Part shown: positions 39,158-48,427 of the stretch, one piece after another
How the letters are laid out: each line of letters opens with the position of its first letter
Position numbering within the stretch: position 1 is the stretch's first letter
DNA from: Comamonas terrae
Lineage (GTDB): Bacteria; Pseudomonadota; Gammaproteobacteria; Burkholderiales; Burkholderiaceae_C
Reading direction: 5' to 3'
Length of the DNA: 64,000 nt
NCBI RefSeq assembly: GCF_001544075.1
Contig: NZ_BCNT01000007.1
Location: 1-64,000, forward strand
The notes under the pieces: model-generated
Told to the model about the DNA's origin: nothing
The model's input: only the letters and a program-made list of their open reading frames with translations
Database searches by the model: none
Program-made: the position numbers and the translations under genes

Positions 39158-40057
39158 TTACATGAAGCCCGGATTGCGGGGCAGATAGCTTGCCCAGTCC
39201 CCGTGGCGGTGCGAGGACATCAGCACCATGGGAAGGGCAAAGCGCATGCCCTGGCTGGCCGCAAGGGTCAGCGCTGAACTGGTTCCCGGAACGAAGGCGG
39301 AAACCTGCCTGGAATCTCCGGCAGCTGCCATGGCCAATGCTGTTGCGAAGGCTGCGGGCATGGCATGCGCATGCATGACGGCCAGAGGGCCTATGTGGCC
39401 TGTTGCCGCGATGTAGGCGTAGCCGATGCGCTCGCCTGCATCCTCCAGAAAAATGCCTTGGACCGCGGGATCGCCGAGCAGATACCGGTGGTGCTTCTCG
39501 CGTGAAATCCCCAGTGCCGCCATGTCGAGCCTTCGCAGCGTCTCCAGGTCGGCTGCTGTCGCGTGGATCGGCGCTACACCGAGCGCTGGCCGGGGCGCGT
39601 GAAGCGCCAGCAATTCGCGCTCGATGCAGCACAAATGGATGGGCAGGCGCGGCAGCAGGCCGTGGCGTACATACAGCCCTTGCGAAACGGTATTGAAGGC
39701 GAAGGTGATCAGGCTTTTGTCGGTTGCTCCCGCCTGGTTCGCATGCTCCAGCGTGCGGCCCAGCAGGCGGTTGCCGATTCCCTGGCCCTGCCGGCCCGGG
39801 GCCACGAAAAGCTCTGCAAGAAACCAGAGGCGGCCACAGACCCAGCTCAGGGCAAAGCCCGCCAGCCCTTGCTCATCCTCGGCCAGCCATGCGCCGCGTG
39901 GGTCGTCCCGAAGACACAACGCCTGAAAGTCCGGTGCCCGCGAAGTGGCAATGGCACCGAAGCCGTGGCGCACGGTCAGATCGTTGATGCTGCGCGCCAC
40001 CAGTTCTTCGGCATGCGCCAGTTCCTGCAGGCTTGCAGGTCGGACAACGAGGGACAT
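39158..40057 (-). CDS. GNAT-family N-acetyltransferase
   Basis: 299 residues with an N-terminal GNAT domain: acetyl-CoA loop VAPGRQGQGIGNRLLGRTLEHA preceded by LWFLAELF. The C-terminal half is a second, weaker GNAT-like segment (ETLRRLDMAALGISREKHHRYLL...GYAYIAATGHIGPLAV), so it is a two-domain protein. An AGGAGG sequence 5 nt before ATG 40057 fixes the start. The substrate is unknown. Confidence 0.85.
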   Translation of the reverse strand: MSLVVRPASLQELAHAEELVARSINDLTVRHGFGAIATSRAPDFQALCLRDDPRGAWLAEDEQGLAGFALSWVCGRLWFLAELFVAPGRQGQGIGNRLLGRTLEHANQAGATDKSLITFAFNTVSQGLYVRHGLLPRLPIHLCCIERELLALHAPRPALGVAPIHATAADLETLRRLDMAALGISREKHHRYLLGDPAVQGIFLEDAGERIGYAYIAATGHIGPLAVMHAHAMPAAFATALAMAAAGDSRQVSAFVPGTSSALTLAASQGMRFALPMVLMSSHRHGDWASYLPRNPGFM

Positions 40058-40243
40058 GGGACCTCCTCTGTGGCGATGCCTGGATCCACAGCATAAGCCT
40101 GCGCAAGATGCTCGCCAAGTACCGATTCCGGACAAGCGCCTTCGGCCCAAGGTCGGCCCCCCGTTCAGGCAGATTGCCCCTGAACGGGACAGGGCACGGG
40201 GCGATTCACCGTCTTCAAGCGGCGTTGCACCTGGCCCCTGGCT

Positions 40244-42013
40244 TCAGAAGACTGCCCAGTCTTCTTCCTCGGCCTTGGCGCGATCCTGTGCCTTGAGCAG
40301 GGCAGGGGCTGCTGCGGGGCCAGAGGCCCCCGCTTTACCTGCCTGGGCTGGCGCATGCCCGGGCACCAGCGATGCGCGAGGTGTTCGGGCTGGTGCCTTG
40401 GCCGGCGTCGGCATTGCGCGGGGCGCACCGGCCTGGCCGGCGTCCGAGAGCTTGAATACCGCAACGGCGTCCACCAGTTGCTGTGCCTGGCTCTTCAGGT
40501 TGGCAGCCGCGGCGGCACTTTCTTCCACCAGCGCAGCGTTCTGTTGCGTCACTTGGTCCATCTGGGTGACGGCGTCGCCCACCTGCGAGATACCCGCGCT
40601 TTGTTCGATGCTCGCGGAAGTGATTTCCGCCACGATGTCGCTGACGCGCTGTATGGAGCCCACGATCTCACCCATGGTCCTGCCCGCCTGGCCGACCAGC
40701 GCCGAGCCTTGGTCGACCTGCTCCACGCTGCGTTCGATCAATGCCTTGATCTCCTTGGCCGCCTCTGCGCTGCGCTGGGCCAGCGTGCGCACTTCGCCGG
40801 CCACTACCGCAAAGCCCCGGCCTTGCTCGCCGGCGCGGGCCGCTTCCACCGCAGCGTTGAGCGCGAGGATGTTGGTCTGGAAAGCGATGCCGTCAATGAC
40901 GCCGATGATGTCCCCGATCTTGCGGCTGCTGTCGCTGATGTCCTGCATGGTGCTGACCACCTTGCCGACCACTTCACCGCCTCGGGCAGCCACGGCCGAA
41001 GCACCCTGGGCCAGCTGATTGGCCTGTTTGGCGCTGTCGGTGTTGTGGCGCACGGTGGTGTTGAGCTGCTCCATGGTGGCGGCTGTCTGCTGCAGGGCGC
41101 TGGCCTGCTCCTCGGTGCGCTGACTGAGGTCCTGATTGCTTTGCGCGATCTGGGTGCTGGCCGAGGCCACGCTCTCGGAGTTCGCCCGTACATTGGCGAC
41201 CACATCGGTCAGGCTGGCCTGCATGCGGTGCAGCGCCGCCATCAGGCTGTGCCGGTCGCCCGGAGCAATCGCGATGCGGCCGGACAGGTCGCCTTCGGCA
41301 ACGCGGCTGACCGCACGGGCCGCCACTGCAGGGTCGCCGCCGATGGAGCGCTGCACGCCCCGCATGATCAGCACGGCCAGCACGACGCCCAGCGCCATGG
41401 CCAGGCCGACCAGCAGCAGCGACTGCGCACGCGCGCTGGCAAAGCTGGCCGCTGCCTGGCGCTTGGAATCCTCGGACCCCCTTGCGTTCAGTTCGGTGCT
41501 TTTCACGATCGCGTCGAGATAGGCGGTGAAGGCCTTGCGCGAAGGCCCTCGGTAGTACGTGGTGGTTTCCTGGAGGGCCGCCTCGCCCTGGCGCGACAGG
41601 GACTGCAGCTTTTCCTGCGTGAGAAGGTAGGCTGCCTTCTGCTTTTGCACATCGTTCCAGAGAGCCTGTTCCCCGGGCGAACTGATCAGCGGCACATAGC
41701 GACGCTCAAAATCGGCCAGCTTGTTGTGCAGGTCGTGGATGCGCTTGTCCACCTCGTCCATCTCCGCCTGGTCGGCCGACAGGATGTGGTCGGATTCGGC
41801 GCGGCGCAACTGGTTGGCGTAGGCGCGGATCTCAGCCAGCGTTTCCACGCTGGGCAGCCAGTTTTCGGCGATTTCCACGGTGGCGGCGTTGATGCGGCTC
41901 ATCTGCCATAGCCCCAGTGCGCCGAGCAGCAGGCACAGCAGCAGCAGGGTCCCGAAGGACGCACTCAGCTTGCGGGCCAGGGTCCAGCCATTCATCTCGT
42001 GATCGGTTTTCAT
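40244..42013 (-). CDS. Methyl-accepting chemotaxis protein
   Basis: 589 residues. The layout is a membrane helix at about residues 15-40, a four-helix-type periplasmic sensor (about 40-200), a second helix ([23 protein letters not shown]), a HAMP domain and a cytoplasmic signalling coiled coil with hairpin tip [35 protein letters not shown] proline/alanine-rich linker leads to the C-terminus EEEDWAVF, a W-x-x-F pentapeptide of the type that tethers CheR and CheB. ATG 42013 has GGAA at good distance. The ligand is unknown. Confidence 0.94.
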   Translation of the reverse strand: MKTDHEMNGWTLARKLSASFGTLLLLCLLLGALGLWQMSRINAATVEIAENWLPSVETLAEIRAYANQLRRAESDHILSADQAEMDEVDKRIHDLHNKLADFERRYVPLISSPGEQALWNDVQKQKAAYLLTQEKLQSLSRQGEAALQETTTYYRGPSRKAFTAYLDAIVKSTELNARGSEDSKRQAAASFASARAQSLLLVGLAMALGVVLAVLIMRGVQRSIGGDPAVAARAVSRVAEGDLSGRIAIAPGDRHSLMAALHRMQASLTDVVANVRANSESVASASTQIAQSNQDLSQRTEEQASALQQTAATMEQLNTTVRHNTDSAKQANQLAQGASAVAARGGEVVGKVVSTMQDISDSSRKIGDIIGVIDGIAFQTNILALNAAVEAARAGEQGRGFAVVAGEVRTLAQRSAEAAKEIKALIERSVEQVDQGSALVGQAGRTMGEIVGSIQRVSDIVAEITSASIEQSAGISQVGDAVTQMDQVTQQNAALVEESAAAAANLKSQAQQLVDAVAVFKLSDAGQAGAPRAMPTPAKAPARTPRASLVPGHAPAQAGKAGASGPAAAPALLKAQDRAKAEEEDWAVF

Positions 42014-42035
42014 CTTGTTTTCCGAAGGCTGGCGT

Positions 42036-42332
42036 TCATCCGATTGCAAACTGCGTGCGGTCCCTGTCCCTGATCCAGGCGGGCGGCTTGCCGCGGCCGG
42101 TCCAGGTACTGCCTGTGGCCGGATCGCGGTACTTGGGCGCTACCGACGCGGTCCTGCGCTGGCGCGTTGCCGGAGGGAACACATCCCGCGGGGTGAGGCC
42201 GAACGCCTCGACCAGGGTCCGGATGCTTTGCAAGGCCTCGGCCACCTCGGCTTGCCGGGCGCTGGCAATCTGCTGTTCCAAAGCTGCGCGTTGTGCGAGC
42301 AGTTCCTGATAGGAGGCAGTGTGTGTCTTCAT
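42036..42332 (-). CDS. H-NS family nucleoid protein (short, HvrA/BpH3-type)
   Basis: 98 residues: an N-terminal coiled coil (residues 5-45) for dimerisation and a C-terminal DNA-binding segment [20 protein letters not shown], the H-NS AT-hook-like motif in its betaproteobacterial form. It binds curved AT-rich DNA and silences genes. An AAGGA site precedes ATG 42332. It is 22 nt upstream of the chemoreceptor gene on the same strand, so they may be co-transcribed. Its own upstream DNA is AT-rich, consistent with autoregulation. Confidence 0.93.
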   Translation of the reverse strand: MKTHTASYQELLAQRAALEQQIASARQAEVAEALQSIRTLVEAFGLTPRDVFPPATRQRRTASVAPKYRDPATGSTWTGRGKPPAWIRDRDRTQFAIG

Positions 42333-42978
42333 CTTGATTCCTTCTTTGAATCCTCTGAACGGGCTGATGGAATGCGCGGCGCAATCGGTGCCTTGCCCCC
42401 GGTCGCAGCCCGCGTCGATAACCAGCAGTCGCTTCGAAGACGCTTGCGAACGGACGCTGCCGGCCTGCCGCAAGGCGCTGGCGCGCATTTCGTGGAAGAC
42501 ATCTTCAGACTGAAATCTTAAACATTTTTTAACAAAAATATACAAATTGAAACAATTGCACCTCGGCAAGTGATCGGCCGTCGGGTGCGGGGGCCTTGCA
42601 TTGCAAGCCTCTGACTGGCAGCGGGGTCCGGATGCCTTCCTGGGAGGCCGGATGGCAGCGCCGGGGCTGCGTGGCTGGCGGGTGTGCGGCTCGGCCTGTT
42701 GAAAGCTGGCCTCAGGGGGGGATGCGCCAGTCCGCTGGCCGCACCTGTGAATAACGATCAGGCATGGCAGCCGCGGGAGAACCTGCGCGCCAGCAGAGAT
42801 TCGCCGCTCATTACAATCGGCGGAGATTCCAGTGGCCGAACCAGCACAAATCCCTGCAAAAACAGGGCATTTCTGGGCCACCTCCATCTTCCAGACAACA
42901 TTTCTACGCAATGCGATCCGGACTCCGCACCAAGCCGGTGCTGGGTGCGCCAGCGCGTTGCTTTTTTAAGGAATATTC
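42333..42978. promoter_or_regulatory. Divergent regulatory gap between the H-NS gene and ychF
   Basis: About 646 nt without a convincing gene. At 42515-42560 a sharply AT-rich island contains, on the minus strand, TTGTTT and TTAAAA 17 nt apart, a possible promoter for the H-NS gene and a good H-NS binding target. At 42812-42817 TACAAT could be a -10 element for ychF. Open frames across the gap are antisense or GC-driven and unlike known proteins. Confidence 0.45.
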
Positions 42979-44073
42979 ATGAGCCTCAAATGTGGCATCG
43001 TGGGTCTGCCCAATGTGGGCAAGTCCACTCTCTTCAACGCGCTGACCAAGGCCGGCATTGCGGCCGAGAACTATCCCTTCTGCACCATCGAGCCGAACAC
43101 CGGCGTGGTGGAAGTGCCCGATCCCCGTCTGAACCAGTTGGCCGAGATCATCTCGCCCGAGCGCATCGTGCCCGCCATCGTCGAGTTCGTGGACATCGCC
43201 GGCCTGGTGGCCGGCGCCTCCAAGGGCGAGGGCCTGGGCAACCAGTTCCTGGCGCATATCCGCGAGACCGACGCCATCGTCAACGTGGTGCGCTGCTTCG
43301 AGGATCCGAACGTGATCCACGTGGCCGGCCGGGTCGATCCGATCTCCGACATCGAAGTCATCCAGACCGAGCTGTGCCTCGCCGACCTGGCCACGGTGGA
43401 GAAGGCATTGCAGCGCTACAGCAAGGCCGCCAAGTCGGGCAATGACAAGGAAGCTGCCAAGCTGGTGTCGCTGCTCACGCCCATCCAGGCGGCCCTGAAC
43501 GAAGGCAAGCCTGCGCGCACCGTGCCGGTGAGCAAGGAAGATGCGCCGCTGCTCAAGCAGTTCTGCCTGATCACGGCCAAGCCCGCCATGTTCGTGGGCA
43601 ATGTGTCCGAGGACGGTTTCGAGAACAACCCGCTGCTGGACAAGCTCAAGGAATACGCGGCCGCCCAGGGCGCGCCCGTGGTCGCCATCTGCGCCAAGAT
43701 CGAGGCCGAAATGGCCGAGATGGAGGACGAGGACCGCGACATGTTCCTGCAGGAGCTGGGCCTGGAGGAGCCGGGCCTGAACCGCCTGATCCGCGCCGGC
43801 TTCAAGCTGCTGGGCCTGCAGACCTATTTCACCGCCGGCGTGAAGGAAGTGCGCGCCTGGACCATCAAGGTCGGCGACACCGCGCCGCAGGCGGCCGGCG
43901 TCATCCATGGCGACTTCGAGCGTGGCTTCATCCGTGCCCAGACCATTGCCTTCGAGGATTTCATCGCCTACAAGGGCGAGCAGGGCGCCAAGGATGCCGG
44001 CAAGATGCGCGCCGAAGGCAAGGAATACGTGGTCAAGGACGGCGACGTGATGAACTTCCTGTTCAACGTCTGA
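42979..44073 (+). CDS. ychF: Redox-regulated ATPase/GTPase YchF (OLA1)
   Basis: 364 residues of the OBG-related YchF family. P-loop [14 protein letters not shown] at the N-terminus, switch motif [17 protein letters not shown], and the nucleotide-specificity motif is NVSE in place of NKxD, which is why YchF prefers ATP. The C-terminal TGS domain begins near [17 protein letters not shown]. It associates with ribosomes and affects oxidative stress response. ATG follows AAGGAATATTC. Commonly next to pth in other genomes; pth is not here. Confidence 0.97.
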   Translation: MSLKCGIVGLPNVGKSTLFNALTKAGIAAENYPFCTIEPNTGVVEVPDPRLNQLAEIISPERIVPAIVEFVDIAGLVAGASKGEGLGNQFLAHIRETDAIVNVVRCFEDPNVIHVAGRVDPISDIEVIQTELCLADLATVEKALQRYSKAAKSGNDKEAAKLVSLLTPIQAALNEGKPARTVPVSKEDAPLLKQFCLITAKPAMFVGNVSEDGFENNPLLDKLKEYAAAQGAPVVAICAKIEAEMAEMEDEDRDMFLQELGLEEPGLNRLIRAGFKLLGLQTYFTAGVKEVRAWTIKVGDTAPQAAGVIHGDFERGFIRAQTIAFEDFIAYKGEQGAKDAGKMRAEGKEYVVKDGDVMNFLFNV

Positions 44074-44115
44074 GTTGCATCGTGGGCTGGCGCTTCGCGC
44101 GCCGCCTGGAACGGT

Positions 44116-44153
44116 AAAGCACCAGGGCGGTTAGTGCCCCTGGTGCTTTTTTT
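44116..44153 (+). terminator. Terminator between ychF and the dioxygenase gene
   Basis: AAAGCACCAGGG (44116-44127) pairs exactly with CCCTGGTGCTTT (44138-44149) around a 10-nt loop, with the T run extending to 44153. The leading A run also allows use from the minus strand, so it may end both converging transcripts. Confidence 0.93.
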
Positions 44154-44172
44154 CTGCGCAAAGTCGGGGTGA

Positions 44173-45246
44173 CTATCGCCTCGGAGCCAGGTCCGGGTAG
44201 TAGCGCTGCGCCACGTCCAGATGGGAGCGCAGCCTTCCCTTCAGCGCATTGGTGCCGATGTGCGTGAACAGCGGATTGTGGGGATCGCTTTCGGGGCCGC
44301 GCGCCAGCCGGGCCAGGTGCGGGGGCAGGTCCAGCAGGGGGACTTCCTGCGCATGCAGGCTGGGCGAGAAGAAATAGGCGATGGAGTAGCGGCTGGCTCC
44401 CGAGCGCGGCGAGACCACCCGGTGCTCGTTGGCGCGCAGATAGCCGTTGGTGGCCAGCTCCAGCATCTCCCCGATGTTCACGACAAAGGCATTCTCGCGG
44501 GGTGGCACGTCCAGCCAGCCCTGCGGGGTCAGCACCTGCAGTCCGCCCACCTTGTCCTGCAGCAGCAGGGTCAGCAGGCCGCCGTCCTTGTGGGCGCCCA
44601 CGCCCTGGTCGGGGCGCCCATGCTCCTGGCTGGGATAGCGGATGATCTTCAGGCGGTTGTTGTGCGGCGGTGCAACCAGGGCATCCAGTGCCGTGGCCGG
44701 CTGCTCCAGCGCCACCAGAAAGGCTTGCAGCAGGCGCTTGGCCACCTGGCGCGCAGCTTCCTGCCAGGCCAGGATTTCGCGCTGCAGCTCGGGAAGCTCC
44801 CCGGGCCACTGGTTGGGGCCTTGCAGCCCCCACCAGGCCGGTGTATCGGGGCTCTCGTCGATGGCAGGCAGTTCCTCGCCGAAGTCGATCTGCTCGCGCA
44901 GGTCGGGCCTCAGGCGGGTGATTTCCCCGCCCACGCCGGTATAGCCGCGGAAATGCCGGGAATTGCGGATGGCGATGCGCTCTTTGGCCTGCGGCGGCAG
45001 CTCGAAGAAGCGGCGGGAGATGGCCTGCAGCCGCTCGATCTGCGCGGTGTCTATGCCGTGCCCTTCCAGGTAGAAAAAGCCGATGTCGCGCGCGATGTGG
45101 GCCAGTCGCGCATGAAGCGGGGTGTGGCGCGTGGCGTCGCCCAGTGCCGCAAGGTCGATGACCGGCAGCGCGTCTCGCAGTGCGCTGGACGGCGCTGCAT
45201 GCCCGATGGGAGGCGCAGGGAAAATGGCGTGTGCGGCGGTGCTCAT
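44173..45246 (-). CDS. 2-oxoglutarate/Fe(II)-type dioxygenase, isopenicillin N synthase family
   Basis: 357 residues. The double-stranded beta-helix has iron ligands H219 and D221 in AHKDGG and H275 in ANEHRV, with R286 in RYSIAYFF binding the co-substrate carboxylate. The N-terminal DIN-type domain (LPVIDLAALGD...GFFYLEGHGI) is typical. In context, the enzyme could oxidise a sulfur compound to release a thiol, sulfide or sulfite for the metY-type partner. That is inference. ATG 45246 overlaps the metY stop as ATGA, so the two are translated together. Confidence 0.88.
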   Translation of the reverse strand: MSTAAHAIFPAPPIGHAAPSSALRDALPVIDLAALGDATRHTPLHARLAHIARDIGFFYLEGHGIDTAQIERLQAISRRFFELPPQAKERIAIRNSRHFRGYTGVGGEITRLRPDLREQIDFGEELPAIDESPDTPAWWGLQGPNQWPGELPELQREILAWQEAARQVAKRLLQAFLVALEQPATALDALVAPPHNNRLKIIRYPSQEHGRPDQGVGAHKDGGLLTLLLQDKVGGLQVLTPQGWLDVPPRENAFVVNIGEMLELATNGYLRANEHRVVSPRSGASRYSIAYFFSPSLHAQEVPLLDLPPHLARLARGPESDPHNPLFTHIGTNALKGRLRSHLDVAQRYYPDLAPRR

Positions 45247-46604
45247 GCAGGCTCCTGAAGTCCGTCGGCAGGGGAGGGGGATGGGCTGCTGGCGGCGGCA
45301 TGCTCCAGGGCTTGCCGCAGGTCGGCCAGCAGGTCGTCGGGATGCTCTATGCCGATGGACAGGCGCACCAGGCCCGGCGCAATGCCCACGCGCGCCAGCT
45401 CCGCATCGCTGAGCAGGTGGTGGGTGGTTTCGGCCGGTATGGCCGCCAGCGATTTGCTGTCCCCGATGTTGACCAGGCGCTGGAACAGCTGCAGCGCGTC
45501 GTAAAACTGCCGGGCCGCAGTCCTTCCGCCACGCAGTTCGAAGGACAGCAGGCCGGGGACCAGCCCGCCGCGCAGGTAGCGGCGGGCCAGTTCGCGGCCT
45601 GCCTGCCCGGCAGAGGTTGCATGGAAAACGCGTGCCACCTGGGGCTGCGCCTGCAGGAAATCCAGCACGGCCCGGGTGTTGCTGCTGATGCGCTCCATGC
45701 GCAGCGCCAGCGTCTCCAGCCCCTGCAGCAGCAAAAAGGCCGAGTGGGCAGCCAGCGTGGCGCCCGCATTGCGCAGCATGACGGTGCGCGCGCGTGCCAG
45801 CAGCGCCGCCTCGGGGTAGCGTTCGGTGAACACCACATGGTGGAAGGCCGGGTCCGGGCGCGTGAGTTGCGGGTAGCGCCGGGCCTGCGCATTCCAGTCG
45901 AAGTGGCCGCCGTCCACGATCAGTCCGCCGATGACGCAGCCATGTCCGCCTATGTATTTGGTCGCCGAGTGCACCACCACGTCGGCGCCGTGCTCCAGGG
46001 GGCGGACGAGCAGAGGCGTGGCGCTGGTATTGTCCACCACCACCGCGATGCCGTGGGCATGGGCCAGCGCGGCAACCGCGGCAATGTCCGCCACCTCCCC
46101 CGAGGGATTGGCGACGGTCTCCAGGAACACGGCCTTGGTGCGCTCTGTGATGGCCGTGTGCAGGGCATCGCTGTCGCCGCGCGCCACCACGGTGCTGGCA
46201 ATGCCGCGGCCTTGCAGCACGTGCACCACCAGGTTGTGGGTACCGCCATACAGGGCCGAGGCCAGGATCACATGGTCGCCCGACTGGGCCAGCGTGGCCA
46301 GCGTGATGTCGATGGCTGCCATGCCGGACGCCACGGCCAGCGCGGCAGCGCCGCCTTCCAGCTGGGCGATGCGTTGCTCCAGCACGGCCTGCGTGGGGTT
46401 GCCCGTGCGTGCGTACACCGGCCCTTCCTGCACCAGGTCGAACAGCTCCGCGCCGTGCTGGGCATCCTCGAACAGGAAGGATGTGGTCTGGTAGATGGGA
46501 ATCGCAGCGCTGCGCTGGTGCTGCAAGCCGTCGTAGCCCGCGTGGAGCACGATGGTGTCGGGCCGCCATGCGGCATTGCGGCCGAATGCGGGTGCCTGGC
46601 TCAT
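45243..46604 (-). CDS. O-acetylhomoserine sulfhydrylase-like PLP enzyme (Cys/Met metabolism family)
   Basis: 453 residues of the Cys/Met gamma-family. The PLP lysine is K216 in VHSATKYIGGHG, the PLP-pairing aspartate D191 in VVDNTSATP, and phosphate contacts lie in YARTGNPT and ASGMAA. Closest in layout to MetY, which makes homocysteine from O-acetylhomoserine and sulfide; a gamma-lyase cannot be excluded. It is coupled by ATGA overlaps both to the osmC gene before it and the dioxygenase after it, suggesting that sulfide is delivered and used within one pathway. Confidence 0.88.
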   Translation of the reverse strand: MSQAPAFGRNAAWRPDTIVLHAGYDGLQHQRSAAIPIYQTTSFLFEDAQHGAELFDLVQEGPVYARTGNPTQAVLEQRIAQLEGGAAALAVASGMAAIDITLATLAQSGDHVILASALYGGTHNLVVHVLQGRGIASTVVARGDSDALHTAITERTKAVFLETVANPSGEVADIAAVAALAHAHGIAVVVDNTSATPLLVRPLEHGADVVVHSATKYIGGHGCVIGGLIVDGGHFDWNAQARRYPQLTRPDPAFHHVVFTERYPEAALLARARTVMLRNAGATLAAHSAFLLLQGLETLALRMERISSNTRAVLDFLQAQPQVARVFHATSAGQAGRELARRYLRGGLVPGLLSFELRGGRTAARQFYDALQLFQRLVNIGDSKSLAAIPAETTHHLLSDAELARVGIAPGLVRLSIGIEHPDDLLADLRQALEHAAASSPSPSPADGLQEPA

Positions 46605-47176
46605 GCGGCAAGCGCTTGCCTGGGTTCGGCAGCGGCGGCCTTCGCCGGAGCTGCCGGCGTGGCGCGCACCAGGGTGCCGACGATGTGCTGCGGGTTGCGC
46701 AGCAGGTTCAGGATGGGGCAGTTCTTTTCCACGGCGGCGAACAGCTCTTCGAGCTGCGCATCCGATGCGCTGGACGCGACCCGTACTTCGTAGCGGATGT
46801 CATGCGGCCAGATGGGCGTGGACTCGTGGCCGGGATGGCCGCCGCGCGGGTCTATGGTGCCGCGCACGTCGACTTCCACGCTGTCCAGAGGTACCTGCAG
46901 CAGTGCCGCCTGGATCTCGAAGATGTGGGTGACGCAGGTGCCCAGCACGCCCAGCTGCAGCTCGGGCGAGGAGGGGCCCAGGTTGAAGCCGGCGAAGTCG
47001 TAGGGACTGTCGCTGATCGCCTGGTGCTCGCGGATGCGCAGGCGGCGGATGCCGCTGCGCCCCTCGGCGGTGACATGGGCGTGCAGCGAGGCGGCCTCGG
47101 CACGGCCTTCGGCAATGCGTTGCTGGCGCCCCAGGACGGCGTGGCGCTTGTGGTGCAGGTAGTCGTTCAGGCTCAT
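46601..47176 (-). CDS. OsmC-family protein
   Basis: 191 residues with the OsmC/Ohr fold. The redox cysteines are C81 (LGTCVTHI) and C153 (KNCPILNLL). Family members reduce organic hydroperoxides or, in the case of sulfur clusters, are thought to protect or handle reactive sulfur. A CGGAG motif lies upstream of ATG 47176. First gene of the osmC-metY-dioxygenase operon and divergent from the ABC transporter genes. The C-terminal 25 residues are Ala-rich and probably disordered. Confidence 0.85.
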   Translation of the reverse strand: MSLNDYLHHKRHAVLGRQQRIAEGRAEAASLHAHVTAEGRSGIRRLRIREHQAISDSPYDFAGFNLGPSSPELQLGVLGTCVTHIFEIQAALLQVPLDSVEVDVRGTIDPRGGHPGHESTPIWPHDIRYEVRVASSASDAQLEELFAAVEKNCPILNLLRNPQHIVGTLVRATPAAPAKAAAAEPRQALAA

Positions 47177-47249
47177 GGTGTTTCTCCGGTGGGAATGGCG
47201 CCATGGTCGGCCAAGCCCGCGGTGCCGGCTACGAAGCTTTTCGAGCTTG

Positions 47250-47275
47250 CATATGCGCTTTTCATATGCGTTTTT
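47250..47275. promoter_or_regulatory. Tandem direct repeat in the osmC/ABC divergent promoter region
   Basis: Two 13-bp copies, CATATGCGCTTTT and CATATGCGTTTTT, stand head to tail (47250-47262 and 47263-47275). They lie in the 225-nt gap between the divergent osmC and binding-protein genes. A related CTTATGCGTTTTG lies at 56756-56768 before the other ABC transporter operon. This could be a site for the CysB-like regulator; that is a guess from position. Confidence 0.45.
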
Positions 47276-47401
47276 CGCAGGCGACAGCCTCCGGGACCGG
47301 TTGCCCGATTTCTGCATATCGATACACGGATTCCTTCGTTGGCAAAGTGCGGACCGCGGACCTATGGTGCAGGCACTTTCACTGACTTCCGGAGGGACGA
47401 C

Positions 47402-48427
47402 ATGGATGAGTTTTTGCCCATTGCGCAGCGTGCGCCCTGGACGCGGCGCCATTTCCTGGGGGCCGCGACGGCGGCGGGTTCCGTGGGCGCGGCAGGCCTG
47501 CTGCCGCTGGCCGTGCGCTCGCAGCCGCGCAAGATCACCCTGGCCTGGAGCCAGGCCAGCTTCTGCCAGGTGCCCGTGCCGATTGCGCTGGAGCGCGGCT
47601 TCTTCGAGAAGAACGGCCTGCAGGTGGAGGTGCTGAACTGGGGCGGCTCCGCCGACCAGCTGCTGGAGGCGCTGGCCACCGGCAAGGCCGAGGTCGGCGT
47701 GGGGCTGATCCACCGCTGGGTCAAGCCGCTGGAGGCGGGGCTGGATGTGAAGATCGTGGGCAGCGTGCACGGCGGCTGCCTGCGCCTGGTGGGGGTCAAC
47801 GCCGCCGGCGTGACGCAGGACGTGAGGACGCTCAAGGGCAAGGTGATCGGCGTGTCCGACCTGAACAGCCCGGCCAAGCAGTTCTACGGCATCCACCTGG
47901 CCAGAAAGGGCCTGAACATCGACAAGGATGTGGAGTGGCGCGTCTATCCGGCGGATCTGCTGGATGTGGCGGTGAAGAAGGGCGAGATCCACGCCATTGC
48001 CGACGGCGACCCCAACCTCTATCTGATCGAAAAGCGCAACCCCGGCGTGTTCACCGAACTGGGCAACAGCGCCACGGGCGAATATGCCGAGAAGATCTGC
48101 TGCGTGCTGGGAGCCAGCGCCAAGTTCGTGCGCGACGACCGCAAGAGCGCGGCGGGCGTGGTGCGCGCGCTGGCTCAGGCCTCGGACTATGTGGCCGAGA
48201 ACCCGAACGAGGCGGCCCGGATCTTTGCCCGCTACACGCCCAAGTTCGAAGTGCCGGACCTGCAGCGCCTGATCGCCGAGCTCACCTACAAGCACCATCC
48301 GCACGGCGGCCGCCTGCATGACGAGGTGCGCGACTTCGTCAGCGACTTCCGCTCTGCGGGCATTCTGAAAAAGAGCACCGACCCGGCACGCTTTGCGCGC
48401 CACATCACGCAGGATGTGCTGTCATGA
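47402..48427 (+). CDS. Tat-exported ABC substrate-binding protein (NMT1/SsuA/TauA type)
   Basis: 341 residues. A twin-arginine signal R15-R16-H-F-L precedes the hydrophobic segment. The mature protein matches NMT1/aliphatic-sulfonate binding proteins: ITLAWSQASFCQVPVPIALERGFFEKNGLQVEVLNWGGSADQLLEALATGKAEVGVG. GGAGG precedes the ATG. Genes for permease, ATPase and a cytochrome follow with overlaps. An organosulfur ligand is likely from neighbours. Tat export implies folding, or cofactor or ligand loading, before secretion. Confidence 0.9.
   Translation: MDEFLPIAQRAPWTRRHFLGAATAAGSVGAAGLLPLAVRSQPRKITLAWSQASFCQVPVPIALERGFFEKNGLQVEVLNWGGSADQLLEALATGKAEVGVGLIHRWVKPLEAGLDVKIVGSVHGGCLRLVGVNAAGVTQDVRTLKGKVIGVSDLNSPAKQFYGIHLARKGLNIDKDVEWRVYPADLLDVAVKKGEIHAIADGDPNLYLIEKRNPGVFTELGNSATGEYAEKICCVLGASAKFVRDDRKSAAGVVRALAQASDYVAENPNEAARIFARYTPKFEVPDLQRLIAELTYKHHPHGGRLHDEVRDFVSDFRSAGILKKSTDPARFARHITQDVLS

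Noticed and set aside
47250-47275. Tandem repeat considered as the edge of a CRISPR array
   Set aside because: Only two short copies with no spacers between them and no cas genes in the window.
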